From Amphiura filiformis (lineage: Eukaryota; Echinodermata; Ophiuroidea; Amphilepidida; Amphiuridae), in assembly GCF_039555335.1 (NCBI RefSeq), contig NC_092646.1:34873380-34937379 (forward strand): a DNA stretch of 64,000 nucleotides, in the 5' to 3' direction. The position numbers and the translations under genes are program-made. Positions 1 to 12,113 of the stretch are shown here, one piece after another (the stretch's first letter is position 1; each line of letters begins with the position of its first letter). Under the pieces are notes generated by a model. It did not search any database, was not told where the DNA came from, and saw only the letters and a program-made list of their open reading frames with translations.

Positions 1-698
1 ATGTATCAAATTGTTCATTTTGATAAAACAAATCTAATAAGGATAGGAATGCGCTATCTAAGATGTTTCGTTTCCTAGATAGCACCGATTTTGCTGTGTT
101 ACCTAGGTAAAGAAACTTCCAAGATGGTGCAATCCTGTCCTTATTTGAATTGTTTTATCAAAACGAACATTTTGCCACCTCTTTTAGCAAAATCGGACCA
201 CTTTGATGTTTTTGACCACCATAGAGCCAAAAGGGACGCTTGACCTTTTCGGTTGTAACTCAAGAACGGTGCTATTCGTGGTATGTCAGTGTTGAAGGGA
301 CATTTATAGTATTTGCAATGTTGTTGATGAATTCATTTGTTCACTTCAAGACCTGTGAGTTTGAATTCCCGTTCGGACTGAGGCTTTAGCTGTTTCATGC
401 TACGGACTTCGTCGAAAAAACAAGAACAATTATACATGTAGGTCTGAAAATAACAGTCTTGGTTTCAACATGGGCATGAGTGTCTATACTAGGAGATTAA
501 ATTCGTATAATAATGTTTACGACTACAAGGCAGATTTGATGATCGGCATGCCTTACAACATGGGACATATTTGCTAGCTGTAAACCGGAAATAATACGCA
601 TTGGAACAAATAGCAAATTAATCTTATCAACATTATTTTCATATATCTCTAACTACTGTTCTTAACGACCAATCAAAATATGTTGCAGTATAACGTAC
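1..698. other. Intron 7 of gene A, homologous to gene C intron 7
   Basis: No coding sequence. It matches 31740-32590 through many shared runs, for example GGAGATTAAATTCG and the run ending in TGATGATGGGCATGC-like sequence, which shows the duplicated unit includes introns. The gene C copy carries an extra TA-flanked MITE (32336-32573). Confidence 0.7.
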
Positions 699-3600
699 CT
701 CCAAGCAGACATGATTCATATTCCCTGACTAATTCAATCCTTCCATCATCTGGCATTGCTTCCTCTGAGATGAATATGGCATCAACCTTAAAAGTATTTA
801 CAACACGATAATGAGAAAGGTGTACATATTTAGTGCATTAATTAAATTAATTAATTAAAAATAAATTTCATTCTACAAATCATATACTTTGAAAACTTGC
901 TTGATTTATTGTTGTTAATGAATTAAAAGCGTTGTTGTTTCAGTCATCTTTACAACATTACTCAAGAACCACAAGACCTGCAAATGTATATCTGTGATAT
1001 TTGAATTCTTCAACACACTCGCTATGAAATAATCAATGCAATTTTGCCAAAGCTCATATACCATTCCCAAGATGCTGTGAACTACCAAATCGCAACAGTT
1101 TAAAATAGTTGTTAACCTTAAAAGAGTATTATTTACCTCTCCACTTTCAAGGCCTTCTATAATGCTCTGGAGGTTCTTCGAATCTGTCTCATATCCAACC
1201 ACGTGGTCATCTCTGATGTCATAGCCCTGAATAAATCATCAAATAAGGGATTCATAACATTTAAAGCTCCCTCTAAGGGTGTTTGAAATAAATTATAAAA
1301 CAATTACGTAAACATTAATTTACTTTTATTAGCCTTATTTGTGTTACACACCTGGAAAAATTTATAGCGTTACACATCATTGTGACCGATCACAATGGTT
1401 CATTATGTAAAAATGAGGCCTTTTTAAAAGTTATATCTGAGTCCATAGGAGTCAATTCTAAAGATTGAGCGTAAAGTATTCCTGACACAGAATATTTTTA
1501 AACTTGTTTGAATTTGCCAAGTGAACAAAATTGCAACAATGTGATGGCTGAACACGCTTTACGAAACACAAAATAGCCATATCAGTTAGTGGAGAATTTT
1601 TGAGCTAATTACTTACAGTGACGCTGTAGAAACATGCCGAGTCAGCCCACCATCCAGTTAGAATACCAATCTTGATCCCATTAAGGTTGTCTGCATTAAC
1701 GCCGCTTGGATTGCCGCGGCGAGTAAGCAGCATAGGATGAGCTGATTTAACAACACTTTTTGAAAACTTGAGGGATCGGAGCCTTTCTGGCGAGATGCCA
1801 AAAGCTGACATAAACAAAAACGTGTGTTTCATAAATATTATTTATTTCTGGTTTGTATATGGGATTCCGATGGGGCTTCTGCTCCTATCCGCTATGATTG
1901 ATAAAACCTATTGGTTGAATACAAGGACATTTAAGACCGGCTTGCACTTTTGGATTCTGAAGGGGCTGAAAAGAATGTTTATCGCGATAGCGAGTATGGT
2001 CTCTACGTGATAAATTGAACTAAACAAATTCGCGAAACTCCAATTGACAATACAAACTTGCATCCTCTGGTCCTCTTACTATTAATATGTGTCCCACATT
2101 TTAAGTACCTTGGCAATATTTTTAATTTGGGAGCAATACAATTTGTATGTCACTTTATAAATATTTTGGCCTTTTTTTTACCGTATCAGAAAGTTTTTGA
2201 CTGTTGACACCCTAAAGTTGTTGTATACATCCCTTGTTTTACCTAAAGTTGATTATTTTAATCATATTTAGTCAAATGTCATAGTGCACTTATGTCCACG
2301 GCAAATTCACAGTGACCTTTCCAGCCATAAACCCACTTAGTGAAGATTAAACTGAGATATGCAGTACTAAACCATTATAGCAATCGATTGTCCAACGCAA
2401 ATTTATTACCACGTGATAATATTAATCCAATGAGCGATCGAATTGTCCGCTACGGTCGACTAATCAAATCGATAATGACGCTATTGAAATGTACGGGCGG
2501 AGCTCTACTGACTGAGTTTTGGGGTATTTATTCACTGGTTTGCTGTCATTTACTCATCAAGGAGGTCCCCCGTTATTATAAGGACTATGCTAATGATTTA
2601 AACCATACTTGATTGACGGAAAGTAGTGAAGTTGTACCTTTTACGGTTTCGTGACACTCCTCTTGCAAATGCGACCAAGCCAGGGCGGCCCGGTGAAGCA
2701 AAATGTGCATTGGAATAACACGGGGTTAAACGGCCAAAATAACCAGTAGGGTTACTTTCACTTTACCTTGTTATTTCAGCTCAAAATGGACAATTATTAC
2801 TAGTATTATTTTAGCATTTTGTGTATAGAATAACAAATTTAAAATTTGAAGAAAATCCTACATTAAGGGATGGGGTATGAACGTTTGGACAGAATTTATT
2901 GTGGGACATTAGAGCACATCAGACATATCGAATTGCATTCTGAATACGAAGAATGTCATTCTGATATCAAATAATTTAGATTTTTTGAAATTTGCAATGT
3001 AATACACCATTTGGTCTAATACCATTTGGTCTAATATCCATTTCGTCTACATCCATTTCGTCTAAACCCATGAGGTCTATATCCACTACGTCTATTAATC
3101 ATTTGGTCCTTTAACCATTTGGTCCGATAACCATTTGGTCCGATAACCATTTAGTCTAATAACCAATAAGTCTAAAACCATTTAGTCTAACAACCATTTA
3201 GTCTGATACTCATTTGGTCTATAACCAATAGGTATAATAGCCATTTGGTCTAATACCCATTTGGTCTACACACCATTTAGTCTTACAGGCATTTCGTTTA
3301 TTAATAAATAGACGAAATGGTATTAGACTAACTGGTTATTAGACCATACGAGTATTAGACCTAACGGTTATTAGACCAAACGGTTATTAGACCAAATGGT
3401 TATTAAAGAAATATTAGACCAAATGGTTATTTGACTATATGGTTAGTAGACATACCGGTTATTAGACCAAACAATATTAGACTAAATGGACATTAGACTA
3501 TATGATTATTAGACTAAGTGGCAATTAGCCTTTCTGGTAATAGACCAATTGAATATAGACTAAACGGGAATTAGACGAAATGGTATTAGACCAAATGGCA

Positions 3601-6600
3601 ATAGACCGTAATACACATTTTATGGCAAATGATTAAAAATTGATATTTTTGATATTTAACAGCACTCGAAGTAAACTTTATAAATCTGATGATTATACTT
3701 AAAGTGTATGAAGGTGGGATGAAAAGCCGACGATCAATTGAAAATTTTGACATTTCGTATTGAAGATATGGATTTTTTTCCTAAAATACCAAAATAAATT
3801 AGGTCTTTTTGGGAAAAAAATCCATATCTTCAATATGAAAGGTCAAAAGTTTGAATTGATAGTCGGCTTTTCCTCCCAGCTACATACACTTTAAGAATAT
3901 ATCAATAGATTTAGAAAATTTACTTCGAGGACTGTTATATATTAAAAATGTGAAAAATATCAAATTTCAATAATTTGTCATAAAATTTGTATTATATCGT
4001 GAATTTCAAAAAATGAAAATTATTTGATATCAGAAAGACATTCTTCGTATTCAGAATGCAATTCGATATGTCTGATGTGCTCTCATGTCCCACAAAAAAT
4101 ACTGTCGAAACGCTCAAAACGCTCATTCCAGATCCCTTAAGGCTATATCATAATAAAAATTAAGCTTACCCATACAACCGTCCAACCATCTGCCGAGTAA
4201 AGCTCTTTGGGGATATCCATCATACCAACAATCCTGCCAGTTAGTATCGAGAATCTCGCAATTCTTTCCCGCAATTCCACACACTATAAAGACAGAATTA
4301 ATGGGTCGTTAACGTATCCATCCACATATTATGTAACTTAAACACCGAGTGAGAGACCGTGGCATAGAGGTTAGAGGAACAGAAGAATCCACAGATACTA
4401 TTATGGCAGGTCTTCTCAGTAATAGGCCAATCAAATTAAGAAAAACAAAGGGTTAACCACTAATTGCAACAGAATCCATTTAATCAACATTCACTTCAGG
4501 AAAGCATGTTTGATAACAAGTTGGTAAGTTGGTGCAATCTTGTTAACACGTATACCAATATATTGCTCTCCTCATAAGGATTCAGATTCAGATTTTTCTG
4601 AATCCATATGACGAGAGCAATACTATGGTATGATTAGTAAGATTTGACTAAATTTGAAATTTCACCCTCTGCATAAGCGGCCATTTTAGATTTATGCAAA
4701 TTAGGCACTGTTCCACTACTTAGATTTTCGGGGACTTTTTAAATACGTTTTTATGTAAGTTTTTTGGAGATGGACGCATGCGAAATGGATTCTGCTGCAA
4801 TTAGTGGGTGGTGATTTTTTAATTTGATTGGCCTATAAGCCAGATTAACCTCCTACCGTAAAAACTCAATAGTTATTATTATGTGCTTACTATCGAGCGC
4901 TTTTGAAAACATGAAAATTGACCAAAGTCCGGCGCTTTACCAACTGAGCTAATGGGGCATACTGCAGTTACTGTCCGTTTTCCTTTACACAATACACAGT
5001 GCTCTCACCATTGACGCGCGACCTTTACAAATAGTGTATGAAGAAGTATATTGCATTTGCCTAGTTAACATCACTGTGTGAAAAATAACCGGCCAATATT
5101 TAAACTATTCTCCAAACTTCTAGCAAATATATTTCTCTAACATGACCTAAAATTACAGCTAGGTTAGATGTTCAGAAGGGGTCGCACTTTCGTAGAATAT
5201 GAGTGAGGGCAAAGCATAGCTAGCTCATAGCTAGCCAACTCCCCGTGTTAATTGAATGGAGATTTGACCGAAAATATTGAGCTATATTGGTAACGGACCG
5301 CTCCGTTCTGAAGGATGCCACAAAAAAACGGTACAAGCTACATTTAAACTATTCTATGAAATTCTAGAAAATATAGTTTTGTAACATGTCCTAAATTTTA
5401 GCTAATTTAGGTGTTTGGAGAGGTCGCACTTTTGTGTTTTAGGAAGGATATGTAAACGACAGATAACACCAAAAATATGAAGAAATTATTTCCAAACCGT
5501 GTTAAGTCAACAATCATTATGTTACTCATTTTCAAGAATGCTGGTTAACAAAAAGCAGGGCATTGTCTCATTTCGTGAACAAAGGTACACATACCATTGT
5601 TTCCTTCCGTTTCCTTTATAATCGGTTACCCAACTGAAGCTATAATACCAGCTTTATTGCGATATCGCACATTGAAAACAGACACATGTGCACAACCAGA
5701 GAAGATCCGATTTAATCAGTTGAGCTGTTTCAATGAGTGTTATCTTGGTTTAATAGCTTTTAATTGGGTTTAAGTCCTGCAAAGGTCGAGATGAATTCTA
5801 CTGTAGACATGACTGCATCATGGTAAACCCAGCCAACACAAAAAGTTTTTAAAAAACGTTTTAAATGGGTTATATTTTGTGTTTTGTTTTTGATAAAAAC
5901 GTTTTAATAACATTAAATGTCGGGTTATGTAAAGGGCATAAAAATGTTTTGTATGAAAACACACTTGCTACATATTTTTAATGTTGTCAAACTGTTGTTA
6001 TACGATAATATTTACAAACATTTTTTGCCAAATATTTTGCCAACACTTAAATAACAAAGTAATAAAAACGTTTTTTTACCCTTTACATACCCTTCATATA
6101 ACCCGAATAGTTGACATACATTCTGATTTGGGAACACTGGAATACCGTACAGTCGTATCTCAGTAAAATTAGCCAAATACTTGTATATTTGTATTTCTCC
6201 ATGGGCCGGTGGCCTAAAGACGTTATAAACAAACCTCAATATTTTTGCTCAGTAAATTGAATATTATCAGCCCGTATTACCTTCGTTTATAACGTCAATG
6301 AAATAGCCTCGCAATTGTCTGGTTTTCCGGTCTCTGAAATTTTAAGAATGAACAAAATTCTGAAAATCTTGTGTGTTACACAGAACCTTATAAACACATC
6401 AAAAGAAATAAGTCCCCCTCTGAACATGTCGTCATAACATTGTAAGGTTTCGTTTTGTATCAATAAAACTAACTTTGAAATAATTGAATATATGAATACA
6501 AAAGCCACCTAAGTCCATACTTTGGCCAAATTGAGTTAAGCATGGGAAATTGTTGCTATACATAGGCCTGTCATATACATGAAAGAACAACTCAAATTCA

Positions 6601-9525
6601 TCCCCTGTGTCTATTGGGCATGTGAAAAATAGCATGTATGAAAGAATCACCCAATTCCATGATTTGAGTCTTGTAACACATTGATTAAAATCCAGTATGT
6701 ATAAAAGTCCACTTGTAACACATTCATTGCTAGAGAATGACTTTTGAACAAAAAATGGGTTTAATAAAGGAAAGTGTGTGGTTACCCAACTGAAGCTATA
6801 ATACCAGCTTTATTGCGATATCGCACATTGAAATAAATTTAAAATGAACCCCACGAAGTCCCTGAAATGCTAATCGTCATACCTAATACAGGTTAATCCA
6901 CTCATTTGCACGTAAAACTTACCATATTGACCAGGTAAATCTAACTGAAGGAATTAAAATGATACACGGGTTTTTCTCTCAAAATAACTTCGCATGGACT
7001 TAGGTGGCTTTTGTATTCATGTATTCAATTATATAACTGTTTACTAAGTGCTGTGTGAAAATGAGAGATTGCCTTGACTTCAGGGCTTGAATTCTCCTAA
7101 ATTGAAGGCAAAAACTGCCCTTTTCAAAAGTCACAAAGTGGGCCTATGCTTGTCACAAAACTTGATTCATGGCTTGTTACTAATGGAAAACCCCATGTGT
7201 TTGAGTGCAGTTTAAAATCCTCACCAAGTGAACATTTACTGTAATTTGTATCGATTCTTGATCATTCTTGGCCAGTTCCATTCCTTGTCCCAATACGTCT
7301 TGCAGTTAACAAGCATAGGCCTACTTTGTGACTTTTGGAAAGGACAGTTTTTGTCTTCAATTTGGGTTCATTCAGCCATGAAGTCATGGACATCTTTCAT
7401 TTTCACAAAACACTTAGTAAACAATCATATAATTATTTCTAAGTAAGTTTTATTGGTACAAAGTTTTACTTTACGATGTTATGACGAAATTTTCAGAGGG
7501 AGACTTATTTATTTTGATGTGTTTATAAGCATGATAAGTGAATACGTATTTGTGTATTTGAGTTTGTAATTTCCTGTAGTTATGTGCTTTTCACACATTC
7601 CAATCATGGAGTTTGTTCACGCGTGAAATTGTATTGAATAATGCACGGGTGCAGAGATTAGATGTGTCTAAGGCCTCGTATCCATAGGCTGTTCCCTTGT
7701 GGCGTGTGCCCTTGTTCCGTGTTTACTTTTTCCCATGTGACCTGCCACACAGACAACGAACCTTTGTTTTGCTTAGTGGCCGCTACGGTTCGTTGTCTGT
7801 GTGGCAGGTCACATGGGAAAAAGTAAACACGGAACAAGGGCACACGCCACAAGGGAACAGCCTATGGATACGAGGCCTAATGCACGAGCCCCGAAAGGGA
7901 GTGGATTAGACGCATCAACATCTCAGTACAAGTGCATTTTATTATACACAATCGATGCACTCTGCGTACTTTTTCTAATTGCTTTTCTGATTTGCTGCTT
8001 TGATATAGGAGTTCATACATTATATATATCTACATATCAACACACACACAAAATTTCCAGTATATGAAGACGGATAGCTTCAAAAGATGCCTAATACTAT
8101 TATACGCCTAACCTTGGACGTACAAGATTACATCTGATCTTGGAAGTCCAAGAATTATTTTGCGGTAGACTTAAATCGACAGAGACTTAATTCAGCCTCC
8201 CTAAATCCGCCATTTTAGGCAAATTTGCTACATTATGAGCACCATATGTAAACCTATAGAAAGCACATTTTCTATCAATTATTTTACACCATCTCCCGAC
8301 ACTCCCAATTAATATTTAGCCCGTGCGGTTGATGCAGATTCCGACCAGACCATTCGTGGAATTTTGTAAAAAATATTCCATACTAAATGTCAAGTCTGTA
8401 TTTACTATAAATACTAACATGTAGATGTTACGGTTTTCCAAATTTCCCGCATGGAAAGACCAAACTGATTCATCATAGTGCAATTCATTGCCGGCACTGC
8501 TACCACTAGGATAATCTGGAATGCAATCAATCACATTTATAGAAATTCGGATTAAATTCGACGTTATGATAAGGAGTGATTGCAAACTCTGGTTTTACAT
8601 GGGATCATCTGTTGTTAATAACCACACACAACATACACACACACACACACACCCCCACACCCCTTCCACCCACACACTTAATATACATCCCACAAACACA
8701 AAACAGACATACTAATTCGAGTGCATCACATAGTGGCGTATTGAGGCAGGATACGCCACTATGTGATGCACTTTTTTCCTATCTATACATACGATACGCC
8801 ACTTCATACACGATATACCGTAAAACCTCGTCTACAAGCAAATAGATTGCTTTTGATGAAAGCTAAATTAATCCAGGCTTCTTCCATACACAAATTTATA
8901 ACGTTGTGGAGTTTGAGCGAATAAATTATAGATACAAGCGTATACAAACAAGTATTATTGTTAGACCGATCTATTGTATTGGCATATTGACGGCGGTGTC
9001 GTATTAATTTAGCTTTTATCACAAACACTCTATAACTCTAGACGAGGTTTTACGGTATACCACCATCATGTAGGTTTTCCATAAACTTCAGAAAAAGTGT
9101 ATCACAAAGTTGCATATGATGGCAGAAGTAATGCACCCGACGAAATGCCAAAATTAATTTATTGTGTCAGGCAATTTGTATAAGAAGGAATTTATACCTT
9201 TGTGAGACAATTTATCTCATGTTCATAATTACATGAAATGATCATCTGCCGGTTGAAAACAAACAAGCAATGAATCCAGAATCCAAACCGTTTTGAAGAA
9301 TATTATTTCTTTACCCATGTTACCTCCATAGTGTTGATCATATCCGCCCGAATCGGAGCTGTCCACATTGATATTAATAGGTGCTTCACCGCCTCTGTTA
9401 TAATTCAATATTGATATTACCATTCCAGCCGCAGCTACAATCCCGACAATAAGAACCAGAATGCACAGGAGGACAAATACACTGCCTCCTCCTCCATCTT
9501 CTTTTGCGTATTTTCCTTGTCCCAT
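699..9525 (-). CDS. Gene A: type II membrane-anchored solute-binding-protein-like protein, exons 1-7 (3' end outside window)
   Basis: Coding exons in transcript order: 9525-9315, 8515-8419, 6333-6281, 4283-4170, 1804-1617, 1226-1137, 786-699. All junctions have GT/AG ends and the frame stays open for 841 bases. Exon 1 gives a short tail (MGQGKYAKED), a glycine run with one Gly more than its paralogs, one hydrophobic segment (about residues 16-40) and an N-Y-N-R-G-G stop. The rest resembles a family 3 periplasmic solute-binding domain: W-S-F, G-Y-F-I-D-V-I, C-x6-C, S-P-E-R-L-R-S-L-K-F, N-L-N-G-I-K-I-G, G-E-V-D-A-I-F. The start codon is the Met conserved in all four copies. Exons 8 and 9 should lie left of base 1, because in gene C exon 8 is about 1.5 kb beyond exon 7. 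Exon 4 joins exon 5 with Ala where the paralogs have Gly. Expression is unproven. Confidence 0.85.
2085..2275 (+). repeat. Remnant of a LINE reverse-transcriptase 3' region (gene A intron 4)
   Basis: Matches the better preserved copies at 35160 and 54730, which translate on the plus strand to a K-Y-L-G-I motif and an I-G-L-F-Y-R-I-R-N motif typical of the end of non-LTR reverse transcriptases. It is heavily decayed, opposite in strand to the gene, and sits in the same intron in A, C and D. Confidence 0.5.
2863..4140. repeat. 1.28 kb TTAA-flanked foldback element with an inverted motif array
   Basis: TTAA at both ends (2863-2866 and 4137-4140), imperfect inverted termini TTAAGGGAT...ATCCCTTAA, and outer arms of several hundred bases (about 2867-3000 and 4000-4136, with inner arms at 3720-3900). 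The centre is an array of about 16-base units: CCATTTGGTCTAATA in forward orientation from 3005 to 3300, then the reverse complement from 3305 to 3610. TTAA ends suggest piggyBac-type mobilisation (inference). A 5' fragment occurs at 22334. No protein is encoded. Confidence 0.7.
4361..4422 (+). repeat. tRNA-like (box A) SINE head in gene A intron 3
   Basis: The run GAGACCGTGGCATAGAGGT resembles a tRNA box A. Homologous copies lie in the same intron of B (18087) and D (56253) but not C. The tail continues after a 413-base insert at 4836. Confidence 0.4.
4423..4835. repeat. 413-base TA-flanked palindromic MITE inserted in the SINE-like sequence
   Basis: Termini TAGGCCAATCAAATTAA and its reverse complement; arms about 55 bases, then an inner hairpin at 4561-4586 / 4597-4622. 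The gene D intron lacks it: sequence equivalent to both sides is continuous near 56333. No coding capacity. Confidence 0.65.
4930..4972 (-). repeat. tRNA-like 5' half (box A only)
   Basis: The minus strand reads GCCCCATTAGCTCAGTTGG followed by TAAAGCGCCGGACTTTGG, a good tRNA 5' half with D-arm and the start of an anticodon arm. No T-arm or box B follows, so this is a fragment or SINE head, not a working tRNA gene. Confidence 0.45.
5828..6115. repeat. Fragment of the CCCAGC...GCTGGG MITE family
   Basis: Begins CCCAGCCAACACAAAAAG and carries the family's AAAACGTTTTAATAACATT and GTCGGGTTATGTAAAGG parts, then fades before exon 3 of gene A. Better copies are at 44437 and 50861. Confidence 0.55.
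7671..7878. repeat. Near-perfect 92-base-arm hairpin with 24-base loop, TA target
   Basis: Left arm 7671-7762, right arm 7787-7878, loop 7763-7786. I see no mismatch between the arms. It splits a sequence that is continuous at 56893-56905 in gene D, and the flanks read TA on both sides, so it is a recent insertion of a hairpin element. Short open frames on the two strands start identically only because the arms mirror each other. Confidence 0.8.
8636..8705. repeat. CA-rich microsatellite
   Basis: A run of AC dinucleotides with C-rich interruptions in gene A intron 1. Related C/A-rich tracts sit at the same place in C (41880-41955) and D (58140-58215). Confidence 0.8.
8723..8772. repeat. Hairpin with GTGCATCACATAGTGGCGTAT arms
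   Basis: Arms of about 21 bases around a 9-base spacer, with TGCATCACATAGTGG and its inverse. The same arms occur in gene D (58247-58292) and one arm in gene C (41963-41985), all in intron 1, so the repeat predates the duplications. Confidence 0.6.
8816..9057. repeat. 242-base TA-flanked MITE
   Basis: Inverted termini ACCGTAAAACCTCGTCTA at left and the complement at right, TA on both sides, non-coding interior. Absent from the matching sites in C (about 42045) and D (about 58330), so it inserted after duplication. Confidence 0.7.
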
Positions 9526-9615
9526 TTTATTGGTAGTATACGCTACAACTCTTTCCTTTGCACGGAAGATAACTATTAAACACTATCAATCTGCAATGCT
9601 GTCGTGGGTACCAGC

Positions 9616-9624
9616 CATATATTG
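9616..9624 (-). promoter_or_regulatory. Candidate TATA-like element of gene A
   Basis: On the minus strand this reads CAATATATGG, about 95 bases before the gene A start codon. A similar AT-rich element lies about 90 bases before the start of genes B, C and D. That spacing would give a 5' leader of roughly 60 bases if no 5' non-coding exon exists. Confidence 0.4.
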
Positions 9625-9949
9625 AATGTCTTTTGTTAGCTTTAGGTAAGTGTCAGCTACTGTCCAAGTGATATGGCCAGATAGTTAGAATTTGGCCGTT
9701 ATGGTTGGTGATTCTGATCCCACCTTTGTCTTATATCAGATAATTAGCGCAATTAATATGACCCAAAATTGCTGTCCCTGACCGTAGTGGTAAGAAAATC
9801 CATGTTTTGTCAATAAGCGGTCAATTTCTTGACGTTTGTTTAGCTATGTCTTGAATTCAATTTTAAAGGAAATTCAAGACAGAATCAAGTAAAAATTAAG
9901 ACTTGACCATTTCTTGACCTAACATGGACTTTTGTACTTCCTAGTGTAT

Positions 9950-10095
9950 ATATTTTGCGCCCAAATAGCACCATATTATTTTGTACACAGTACTCTATTG
10001 ATGACTATGACCAAGTAATTACAGATTGCATATCCGAATGTAAGAGTCCACTGTAACTTCGTGCATGATTGCTTTATACGGTTCACTCTAAAAGG
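9950..10095 (-). promoter_or_regulatory. Conserved upstream block, gene A copy
   Basis: A block containing TTTTGCGCCCAAATAGCACC, followed by a stretch with ATGACCA, TCCACTG and CGTGCATGATTGC, about 430 bases before the start codon. It is shared with genes C and D over more than 100 bases and with B over its first half. It is either a proximal regulatory region or simply duplicated spacer. Its survival in the most diverged copy (B) favours function. Confidence 0.35.
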
Positions 10096-10151
10096 ATTGG
10101 TCATTGATAATAATTTTTTAAACACTTACCTTGTTGACGACTTGATTGGTT

Positions 10152-11337
10152 ACACTCTTTACTAAAGGAGGGGTGTATATCTATAGATTTGTATAACGCA
10201 CTCCCTACACTATTCTGTGTGGTACACGATTTACTAAAGGAGGTGTGGTGTTCCTATGGATTTATATAACACACTCCCTACACTCCTCTGTGTGGTACAC
10301 GATTTAATAAAGGAGGGTGGTGTTCCTATGAATTTATATACCACACTACCTACTCAATTATGTGTGGTACACGATTTACTAAAGGAGGGGTGGTGTTCTT
10401 GTGGATTTATATAACACACTCCCTACACTCCTCTGTGTGGTACACGATTTAATAAAGGAGGGTGGTGTTCCTATGAATTTATATACCGCACTCCCTACTC
10501 TATTCTGTGTGGTACACGATTTACTAAAGGAGGGGTGGTGTTCTTGTGGATTTATATAACACACTCCCTACACTCCTCTGTGTGGTACACGATTTAATAA
10601 AGGAGGGTGGTGTTCCTATGAATTTATATAACACACTCCCTACACTATTTTGTGTGGTACACGGTTTACTATAAATCGAGGGGTGGTGTTCCTATGGATT
10701 TATATACCATACTACCTACTCTATTCTGTGTGGTACACGATTTGATAAAGGAGGGGTGGTGTTCCTATGAATTTATATAACACACTCCCTGCTCTATTTT
10801 GTGTGGTACACGGTTTACTATAAAGGGAGGGGTGGTGTTCCTATGGATTTATATACCACACTAGCTACTCTATTCTGTGTGGTACACGATTTACTAAAGG
10901 AGGGGTGGTGTTCCTATGGATTTATATACCACACTCCCTACACTATTCTGTGTGGTACACGGTTTACTATAAAGGGAGGGTGGTGTTCCTATGGATTTAT
11001 ATACCATACTACCTACTCTATTCTGTGTGGTACACGATTTACTAAAGGAGGTGGTGTTCCTATGGATTTATATACCAAGCTCCCTACTCTATTCTGCGTG
11101 GTACACGGTTTAATAAAGGAAGGTGGCGTTCCTATGAATTTATATACCACACTCCCTACTCTATTTTGTGTGCTACACGATTTACTAAGGGAGGGGTGGT
11201 GTTCCTATGGATTTATATACCACACTCCCTACTCTATTCTGTGTGGTACACGATTTACTAAAGGAGGGGTGGTGTCCCTATGGATTTATATACCAAACTC
11301 CCTATACTATTACTACTACACTATTCTGTGTGGTACT
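10152..11337. repeat. Minisatellite, about 16 units of about 72-73 bases
   Basis: Each unit has TGTGTGGTACACGATTTACT, AAAGGAGGGGTGGTGTTCC, TATGGATTTATATACC and ACACTCCCTACTCTATTC. Related short arrays flank the other genes (29353-29615, 43470-43834, 45145-45512, 59245-59310). A long plus-strand open frame across it is a product of the repeat. Confidence 0.85.
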
Positions 11338-11437
11338 ATAACTACATGTATAATGATAAGAAAATGAAACGCAAATTATGTACAAAATCATAAATTTTGA
11401 TTTTGAACCCTTTATTCCTCTACATCTATGGTTCGAT

Positions 11438-11512
11438 TGGGCCATTCCAGTTGAAATCCACACTACCCCCGTGGAAGACTTTGGAAATATCTTCCACAGA
11501 GAGAGTATGTTT
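11438..11512. repeat. Half copy of the GGGCxATTCCA MITE family
   Basis: GGGCCATTCCAGTTGAAATC then CCCGTGGAAGACTTTGGAAA, matching the left end of the full copies at 12742 and 59944. The right half is missing. Confidence 0.5.
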
Positions 11513-11639
11513 TGATTGTAAAATAAACTCGCGAGCATGCTATCCATAATAAACTTATCTTCGGAGGCACATTAGTATTTGATTTGTTGGTCCAACAAAC
11601 AAGTAATATTTGTCGTAAAAGTAATGATGTAATAGGATT

Positions 11640-11990
11640 AATTACCATAGCAATAGGTGAATAAAATTTTTGAATGGATTGCCCTGCACTACAAGCAGGC
11701 TGCACTCATCACCTGTCATGTCTGTGTATGTGTGCAATCATAGATTAAAAACAATACCGGTCTTTTCAAAGACACTAATCGTACATGTGTGAGTTATTTC
11801 AACATAATGTAAAATTTCTATAGAATTACGATCCAGGTCTTTATGCCTATTCTTTGACAATCAATGGTGCGATGCAGAGTTGCAACGTACGTCTAAATTT
11901 TATTCACCTATCTCTGTGGTAATTAATCCTGTTACATCACTATTTCGACAGCGAATATCGTCACTTGATAATTAAGCCCAGATTAAAAAC
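11640..11990. repeat. Repeated spacer block shared with 14150-14480 and 61090-61450
   Basis: Shares ATTGCCCTGCACTACAAGC, AGAATTACGATCCAGGTCTT and CAATGGTGCGATGCA with the other two places. It lies 3' of gene B; the 61 kb copy lies 3' of gene E, and the 14 kb copy is in gene B intron 7. Confidence 0.6.
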
Positions 11991-12028
11991 CAAAATTGGA
12001 TAGTATACAAATATTTACTGTCTATGAG

Positions 12029-12113
12029 TGTGATGGTCGAAATATAATCACGAGGTGAAAGATGGAATGAAACAATACATCTTTCACTGAGTAATTATAT
12101 TTCGACCATTACA
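12029..12113. repeat. Inverted repeat, 36-base arms
   Basis: TGATGGTCGAAATATAATCA at the left and its near-complement at 12078-12113, with a short A-rich loop. Probably the tip of a larger foldback element, because more distant flanks (near 12010 and 12120) also pair. Confidence 0.5.

Noticed and set aside
7658..7909. Two short proteins with identical starts on opposite strands
   Set aside because: Mirror images of the hairpin arms, not genes.
10152..11337. Possible CRISPR-like array
   Set aside because: Units are contiguous with no unique spacers, and the genome is clearly eukaryotic.
10801..11367. 188-codon open frame with repeated W-Y-T / C-G-T-R-F-T motifs
   Set aside because: It is the translation of the 72-base minisatellite. 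The open frame arises because the unit length is near a multiple of three, and the frame shifts between units.
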